Below, piece after piece: positions 26,260 to 35,000 of a stretch of DNA of 64,000 nt. A program made the position numbers and the translations under genes. Numbering within the stretch: the stretch's first letter is position 1; every line of letters begins with the position of its first letter. The stretch covers positions 1,565,001 to 1,629,000 of the forward strand of contig JACVVK020000001.1 in NCBI GenBank assembly GCA_018292915.2. The letters are read 5' to 3'. Under the pieces are notes generated by a model. It saw nothing but the letters and a program-made list of their open reading frames with translations. It was not told the origin of the DNA and did no database searches. Origin of the DNA: Batillaria attramentaria. Its lineage: Eukaryota; Mollusca; Gastropoda; Batillariidae.

Positions 26260-26320
<61 letters not shown>

Positions 26321-26372
26321 GTCACACACACACACGCACACACACACACACACACTGACTCAGAAATGCCCT

Positions 26373-26425
<53 letters not shown>

Positions 26426-26492
26426 GTCACACACACACACACACCGTCACACACACACAACACACACACACCGTCACACACACACACCACCG

Positions 26493-26540
<48 letters not shown>

Positions 26541-27030
26541 GCTTACTAGTACACACACAGGAATTGGCAACTGACGGGGGAAAACACAGAATATGCAGAT
26601 TTCTGTGGAATGTCTTTCAGTTTCCCGTATCTGCACATGTTGTATCCAAGAGGACCTGTTGCTCATTTCTCATACTGCTCTTGGGTCGTGTCGATGGCCG
26701 CGGACGAAACCCTCTCTGCGAAAAGCTGTGATCGCCGTAAGGTACCAACCTCCGCAGAGCCAAGAATCTCCCTGTCTTATCACGCAGTTCGCGCGCCACG
26801 GCGCCCAGCTAACCCTCACCACCCTCAGCAGACGGTTCTTCTAAACAAACTTTGCTCAAATGCCCATGGACACGAAAAATAAATCACAGTTTGAAAGGAT
26901 GAAAGAAGGGATTATTTCTCGTCAGCCTGATGGGTATAAAGATCTATAAAGATTAGCCGTGAAAGTTATATTCGCATCACTGAAAGCCAGTGAGTTGTCT
27001 TCTATAGCCGATGTGCATGCGTGGTGTGGC

Positions 27031-27113
<83 letters not shown>

Positions 27114-27364
27114 CGCGCGCTCGGGTTTGATCAGTGTGAGAGAGAGTGTGTGTGTGTGTGTGTGTGCACGGTGTGTGTGCGCGCGCGCGTGCGCACGGTG
27201 TGTGTGTGCGCGCGTGTGTGTGTGTGTGCATGCGTGCGCACGGTGTGTGTGTGTGTGTGTGTGTGCGCACGGTGTGTGTGTGCGCGCACGGTGTGTGTGT
27301 GCGCACGGTGTGTGTGTGTGTGCGCACGGTGTGTGTGTGTTTGATCAGTGTCTGTCATTTTGTT

Positions 27365-27425
<61 letters not shown>

Positions 27426-30400
27426 ATGGGTGCGTGCGTGCGTGCGTGCGTTTGATCAGTGTCTGCGTCAGTGTGGGTGGGTATGTGTGCGTGCGTGGGT
27501 GAGAGTGACATGTTTGTTCCGAATCAGACCGTTTTCATTCCGCAATCAGCGTTTTGCACAGTGCAGTTGTCTTGGCATGTATTGTGCGTGCGGCCAGTAC
27601 ATTCAGTCATAAATGTCATCGCTGAAAGTTTGACGTCAGTCCGCCTTGCATTGATTAGAGACGCAGAATAAGAGCTCTGTCTGTCTCCTCAGTTCACTCA
27701 CTCCTCCCCCCCCCCCTCACCATTGCCCTTCCCCTCCCCCCTCCACCTCCCGTGTATCAAGACTGATTGTGCTGTGGTTCTTCATAGGCACAGAGGAGGC
27801 AGATTGAAAGATCCCTCCATCCATTCCCTTCCTCTCATGCAGTTGTAGTTGCAAAGATGTTATCAGTTTTATTAGCTGCCCCATGATACAGCAAGCCGCG
27901 CCGCCTGGAACAGAAAGAACATATTTGTCCTGGTCAGATAAACATTTTGTGCAAGCGAACGTAAGTCCCGGAGTTAGGTCAGGGTTCACGGAATAATGGT
28001 GCGAGCAGTGTGTCAGCGTCAGGTTCCATTCATGCCCCCTGCCACGCCTGGTACATATATATACATGTACATGTGGTTGTGTGATTATCAGTTTAACTTG
28101 CCGTACTTACCGTACTTGTCAAGGACACAGAATGTTTTGTTACATAGTGCCAGATGAAAGTGGTACATGAAAGGATGTGTGTGTGTCCCCGCCCACCCCC
28201 CACCCACCCCCCACTGGTTTTTTTTCCCTCTCTCTCTCTCTCTCTCTTTTCTCCCCCCTCCCCCCCTTTTTTTTCCACACGGATTGACTTATGAAGGAAA
28301 TGTCACGGTTCACCATCAAGTAAAGTAGGCTTCTCTGCGAATTAAGTAACTGTTGCATTATGCCCTACCCATGTTCAACATTTCATTTTTTTTTCTCTGC
28401 TGTTGAAAAAAAAAGATGTAACTGTAGGGCAAATAGTTTGACATATACATGAGAGCATACATGAAAGTGAAGTGCATTAGTCATGGACCTTTTGAACAAC
28501 AAGGCAGGCACATTGCAGTAGAACGTTAGGTTCACAGAATGCTTTATGTGTTTGGGGGGAAAAAATAATAAAAGGGGAGGAGGCCGGGGTGGCTTGTCAA
28601 TGGAGCTGAGGTGCAGCAGTGTTAGACAGCCTTGTTTACAAAAAAACAAAACAAAAAAAAACAACAACAACAACAACAAAACACAGACAGACAACCCATG
28701 AACAGATGTTAGACGCATTCAGCCCTCTTTGCCTTTTTTTAATGTTGAGCAGTTTTAATAAACATGAATGAAAAATTATTCTTTTCTTTTTTTCTCTTTC
28801 AAATCACATTTACCCGTATCTCCTGCCCTGCGCCCTCCATAATCAGTTTTTTTTTATTCCCATCCACATGCCTCAACATGGTTTTTGTTGTTTGTTTATT
28901 TTGTTTATCTTTCTTCCTCACTTTCTTCCTTTTTCTTTTTTTGTAACCTGACTGACTGCGCATTCTGGTTGAACATGTGACCATCAAAACCAACTTCAGT
29001 TACAAAGGGATAACATGGTGTTGTGTGTATGTGTATGTGTGTGTATGTGTGTATGTGTGTGTATGTGTGTGTGTGTGTGTGTGTATGTGTGTGTGTGTGT
29101 ATGTGTGTATGTGTGTGTATGTGTGTATGTGTGTATGTGTTTCAGGCGGAGCTGGACAAACTGCAGCTCCTACACAACAGCAAGATGGCGGAGTGGCAGC
29201 TGGAGCTCAAGTCACGTCTAGAGAAGCTGGCGGCTGAACTCGACACAAAGTGGACGGACACCATGAAGTAGGTTCTTTCACACAGAAACGGCAACGCCAG
29301 CATGTACATGTAACTGGCAGCTACATCCTTCGTAGATCCCACAAGGAATTATGTGGAGGCCTGATAGAGAAAAATGAAAATGAACCTGTATCACCTTCTG
29401 TGAGCTGTAGCTGTCATGTTGCATGTCTTGTTTCCACACCATTTTACCCACTGCAAGCTAATGACTTTGGCGGGCGCAAAATTGAACATTCTCTGGGCGC
29501 GAGAGAAGCGTGGCACAAATTTCAGTGTTAATCATGAGCTCAAAAGTACGTAAGGACAAATTGCAAATGGTCAGACTTTTCACAGGTCATTTCTTCTGCT
29601 TCCAGAAATGCCCTTGTGGTGGACGAAACATGTTTTCTGGTGTGATGAATGACGGGACTGAGTAAATGAACAAGCGTATTTCCTTGGTTGCAGTGTTTGA
29701 CAGTCTCTTAAGAATACCTGAATTTCCTGCCATATTTTTTTTAAAAACATGATGGAGTGATGGAGGCCGTCGCTCATATGTGTATATACATTCCTGTTTT
29801 GATTGTGACAGAGCTGAATGCACCAAACTTAAACAGGAGCTAACGGCACAGAAAGACGACGAGAAGAGAGCGGCACTGGAGCATCTGACCCAACTGAAGG
29901 ACGAGGAAATTGCGGCACTCAGGGCAAGCTTTGAGACCAAAGTTACACACCTTAGTCGCCAGGTAGGTTGCTGCTTGTCCCCTACACTACATGAAAACAC
30001 TCTAAAGCCTGCTCTTAAATGGGCACAGCGCTCCAAACACACATGTGCACGTCACAGTCGCACTCAGTGTGTCTACTAACTACAAAACTGGACACAGCTG
30101 TGCTCGGTGACAAACCGATTGAAGATGCACTGTCCGCCATGTTTGCGCGCCGAGTGACGCCAATCAGAATCTGTTGTGGAAACCACAGTCACAGTTGTGG
30201 CTATTTGTAATCCAGGTTGCTGTGATGACGCCACAGTGGCGGAAACCCCTGAAATCACAACTGCGTCACAACTGTGGACAGCACTGTGGTGCTCCGCAGT
30301 GCCCGGTTAAGAGCCGGCTTAAGGTTTAAAATTGCGGCGTTGGTCAAATGCCAGGTAACTTCACCAGTCAGTTGGGCAGGTCTGCTCTTGCTAGTACAGA

Positions 30401-31325
30401 CAAACCGTCTACTAGTCTAGACATCAAAAACTCCTTTGAAAAAGGTTTCAGCTAAATATATTTAGTGGATCAGCTGGACAAGTGGAAATGTGTGTTCAGG
30501 TTGCAGGTTGCCTGTTTGGTCCATCTCTGACAAGTGGACAAAGTTTCTTGCAAACTGTCAGTCATCAGCTTTGCTGGACTTGGTGCTTGATTACTAGCCA
30601 TTGTATTCAGGGGCAGGCCAATTCCTTTCCTAAATACATTCCTTTGGGAACTGTTCACCAGTTGTAAGCTTACCATTTTCTAGTGGCAGAAACAGGAAGA
30701 ATACACCAGGACAAGAAGACAGCTGAAGGGCTGTACCAGCAGTTTCTGAATTAAAGTTGCAGTTTTGCATGAATCCACAGATGTCCTAATGTTTTCTCTC
30801 TGAGATACCACCAGCACACATCCAGATCCAACCTTTTGGTCGGACTAGTCTGTCAAAATGATAACCACAGCTGTGCTCCTTTGAGCTTAATTCAAACATA
30901 TTTGCTGCCACAGTTTTGTCTGAGGATGTTCTGCGTTGAGAACATTACCCCCCCAAACTCCCGTCGGACAAGTTATAAATCATGTTACGGGAAAAGACCC
31001 GTGGCTGTTTTATACCCAGCAGGGGGTCTGATTAAGTTGATACTCTTGTCGTTTCATACACCTGAGTGGTATTTGTCTTCCGGCGTTGAAACGCCATGGA
31101 CTGGTCTCTGAGACTGTACAGTTTGCTGCGTGCTGTCGAATGCACTCACCAAGTGATAAATGCTTCCTGTTGGAAAGCACCTTTTGGACGCTGTGTCTTG
31201 GATGGAATTTTAAGAATTTCTTGATGTTTTGGCCTAGTTTTAGATGATTTCAAAGTGCTGTAATATCACTGATTTGTGTATTACCATGTAGTTTGGTACA
31301 AGTTCATAAATTGCAGACCTTTTAT

Positions 31326-31356
<31 letters not shown>

Positions 31357-31928
31357 GCGGGGGCATGATACATCATCATGGAATTTTCAGAAAATCACAT
31401 TAGAAGTAAACAGTGCAAAACACTCTGATGCCAAAATTCCACGATGATGCTCATATCCACACTATATAATACAATAAACTGCAGATTTGCTTTTACAATT
31501 ATTCTGCTCTGTATTCACCGGTATGTTCATTAGTTAGCATGTTTGTACGAGGTACCTGTCAGTAGACTGATTACTACCCTCAACCAGCATCTAGTAGCAA
31601 GTCATGTATTACCATCTCACAGGTGGACGACCTGCGAGCCAAGCTGGACAAAGCTCACGCAGCATCCTCAGAGGAGCAGGCACGGATCCGCATTGAGCTT
31701 GAAGGGGAGGCAGCTCGGCTGAAGGCAGAGATGCTGCAGGCAGCAGAGGAGTACGCCCTCAAGATCCAGCACATGGAGAAGATGCACGAGGACACGATGG
31801 AGACCACCATCAAGCAGAAGGACTTGGAGAAAGAGGTATGGCTAAGAGCTGTTGCGTGTCTTTGGAGAAGTTTTAGAGGTTGCTCTTACAGAATGAACAG
31901 CCAGCGCCCAAATTGCCATACTCGCGCG

Positions 31929-31981
<53 letters not shown>

Positions 31982-31984
31982 ACA

Positions 31985-32023
<39 letters not shown>

Positions 32024-35000
32024 CCCTGGCCCCTGTCTCCCCAGTCAGCTTACAGGGAGGCAAATGACAAGTGATAAGGAAAGGTCATATTCTTGAATAA
32101 TTTGTGCCTGTGCTGTTGCGATCTCGATGTGTGTGTCTTGCATATGCACGTGGATTAAGCACTGGTCGTTCTTGGCATTTTGAAGAAAGGTAGTGTGAAC
32201 ATCTTGTCTGATGTGTGCAGGAACTGGAGAAGAAGCTGAAGGCAAGCCACATGGAGGACCTCAAGGCACAGATGGCCGCCCACAAGGCCACGCTTCACAC
32301 AGCCCAGGAGGTGGCCGAGCAGACACTCAAGATGCAGCTCAAGGAGGCTGAGGAAAAATTCCGCTCAGAGCAAGGTCAGGGTCGTAACACTTACCCCAGA
32401 GATTGATAAATGAATTAACAGACAAACCCTTACTCTCACTCCTTGTGGTTCAAGATGCCCTTTCAGCTTTAGCTTGGAAAGTGCTTCACAGTATTGTTTG
32501 TTTGCCTGTAGTACATACATTCCCATCAGTTAATTGGATACTGTATGACAAGTTGTGGGTAGTACAGAACACACTATTGAATATGTGATGGATTAATTGT
32601 GAAATAAGTTTTATTCACCAGGATATTGATATAATGTTGATGTCCTGTTAGATGCTGCATTATATTCTTACCACTCACTTAATCCATTCTTTTTTATGCC
32701 CACCATTGTTGAAAGTTTTTAGTGTTCAAGATTTTCAGTTGAAGTTCTCTCGCTCTGCCTCACCGTTCTCACCTCTCATGTTCTGCGTCTTGACAGACAA
32801 GCTGCGTACCGAGCTGCAGGAGAAACTGGAGACAGAGGTGGAGAACCTGCGCAAGTCCCATGGCTCAGAGCTGCGTTCCGCCCGTATGGAACTGGAGCGG
32901 GCTGTGGAGATTTCTAAACAGAAGGTCAGTCCTGCCTGCATACTTCACAGTTGCGCTTTTTTCCAAATGGTGATAGAAATGGTGCGTTGTGCTGCTGGCA
33001 TACAGGTCTTAGACAGTCGTTTCACAATGGTGTAGGATGGATTGCGAACTTTGAATGTTGAGGTATGTTGCACCAAGACATGCAGGAGTAGTAGTTCAAA
33101 CAAAGTCTTGCTTGACTGCTTCCTTTAGCCGTTGTTCCATGACTACATTTTTACCACAACCAGGAACGTGACCACCAGCTGCGAGCGGAGGAGCTGCAAG
33201 AGGAGATAAGCCAGCGCGAGACGCACATTGTCAAACTGAAGGAGGAGGTGAAGAGGCTGCAGGCGGCCATCAACTCTCTCAACAGGGCCATCGCTGACAA
33301 GGACAAAGACACCCAGCGTGTCCGCGGAGAGCTGAAAGAACAGTTCAGGTACTGTGGGTTGGGGCTGAGAAGTGAATGCTGTGTAGAAGCGTACTCTCAC
33401 CAAGGACTTCCAAGCTTTTTACAGGTAGCTGATGTTCTTGATTCCAGATGAAAGGGGCACAGCTGGTACCAGAGGTGGATCAGCAAAGTTGTTTCCTTTT
33501 TCATGATATTACCAACCTTTGGCATATGTGTACTGGGTGAGACTGATAGAGATAGGGAACTGCACGTGTCACACACATGTGATTGGAATGCTGGGGGTAA
33601 GCAAAAAAAAAAAAAAAAGCAATCACAGACAAACACAAGCATCCACACGCACACGTACACACATACATTCACAGAGAGAGACTTTGTTTTATCTGATGTC
33701 TTTTGGTGTTTTTGTAGACAACTTGAGGAGCGACTGAGGCACGACCACAAAAGAGCTATTGAGAATCTTTCGGCAGACCAGGCAAGAGAGCAGCAGGAGC
33801 TTCTTACTCAGTTCAACCAAGCTCAAGATATCCTCAAGGACAAGATTTCAGAGCTTCAGATCATGTGAGTGAACTCTACTGTAACTCTGTCCATTGAAGC
33901 CTTTGTTGGATGTTGACTTCTTCAACTGACTGTGGTTTGTTATCTTCTTTGCTGTGTGTGGCTGGAACTTCCAGGAGATGTGAGTTGTCACTACTGTGAT
34001 ATGGTATGCAAATACTACGTTATGATTGGCTTCTCGCCACCACGCATGGTTTCTGTATCTGTTATGTCCTTCGTGCAGGTTGTCCGACGCTGAGGAGCGT
34101 TACAATCAGCGCGATTCACGCCCAGAGGACCTCGAACTAATACAGCAACTGAGGATGGAGGTGCAGGAGCGGGAGATGCGGGTCAAACAACTCATTGTGA
34201 GTCCTCTTGCCAGATCATCTCAGGCATAGTTTTGACCAGAATAGTATAATAATAATAATAACACTGAGTATTGTATAGGTGCTTTTCCCAGTTTTGTGGA
34301 TTGGCTCAAAGCGCCGCGAACTGAACCCGACACGCACACTCACGTGAATCACACGCATTCTCTCATACACTGGACATAAACACATTACAATCACGTGGTG
34401 CGAAGGGTCAGCTCAGCTATTTAAATTTTGGAATTTAGAATCGCATTTTTATTTTTAAAATTTGGTGGGCAGAACATTACCATGTATAGGGGGACATCCA
34501 AAAAAATTTAATTGAAAACAAATCATTGTACTTCAAGAAATGAAAGCTAGCACCAGCAGAGAAAACTGGGGAGCAGAAAAGTGCTACAAACTTATTGAAT
34601 CATGTTCTGTATGCCGTTTTCTTTGTGCGCAGGACGAAAAACGATTCTACCAGCTGGAGCTGGTCAACAGAGAAACAAACTTCAACAAGGTTTTCAACAC
34701 AACACCCAATGTAGGCGTTCTTAACCCACTTACTGCTTCCAAGGTCAGTATATACATCGTCTTCACAGATTTCAACATTTGAACACTTTGAGGGTTTTAC
34801 AAATTTACCACTCAGTTGAGTAATGTAGGGATACTGCTTGTGTATGTTCTATACATCAGTTTTTGTTATTCCTAACAACTTCCTCTGTGTTATAACTTTG
34901 GTTCAAAACTTTTCGTGTTCGAAACCCATCAGGATTAGTATTTGTTTGTATCTTTTACATGTACCAGTTCTCTTCGAAATCACCTTTGTGATAGACAAAA

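Larger units (their letters stand above)
18010..29145. other. remainder of FAM184A-like intron 9, 5' side of the GPCR gene
   Basis: About 11 kb without a recognisable exon on either strand, apart from the tandem and simple repeats listed. The GPCR promoter should lie just above 17909. No TATA box or other element is convincing. Open frames here are short or composed of simple repeats. Confidence 0.5.

Noticed and set aside
26190..27612. Many long Thr-His and Cys-Val open frames
   Set aside because: These are translations of CA/GT dinucleotide arrays. The same holds for frames at 11.0, 18.8, 31.9, 50.2, 51.5, 55.3, 56.8 and 58.4 kb.
30090..30300. Possible foldback around repeated ACAGTTGTGG/CCACAGTG motifs
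   Set aside because: Several short complementary words occur but I could not align two continuous arms by eye, so no element is called.
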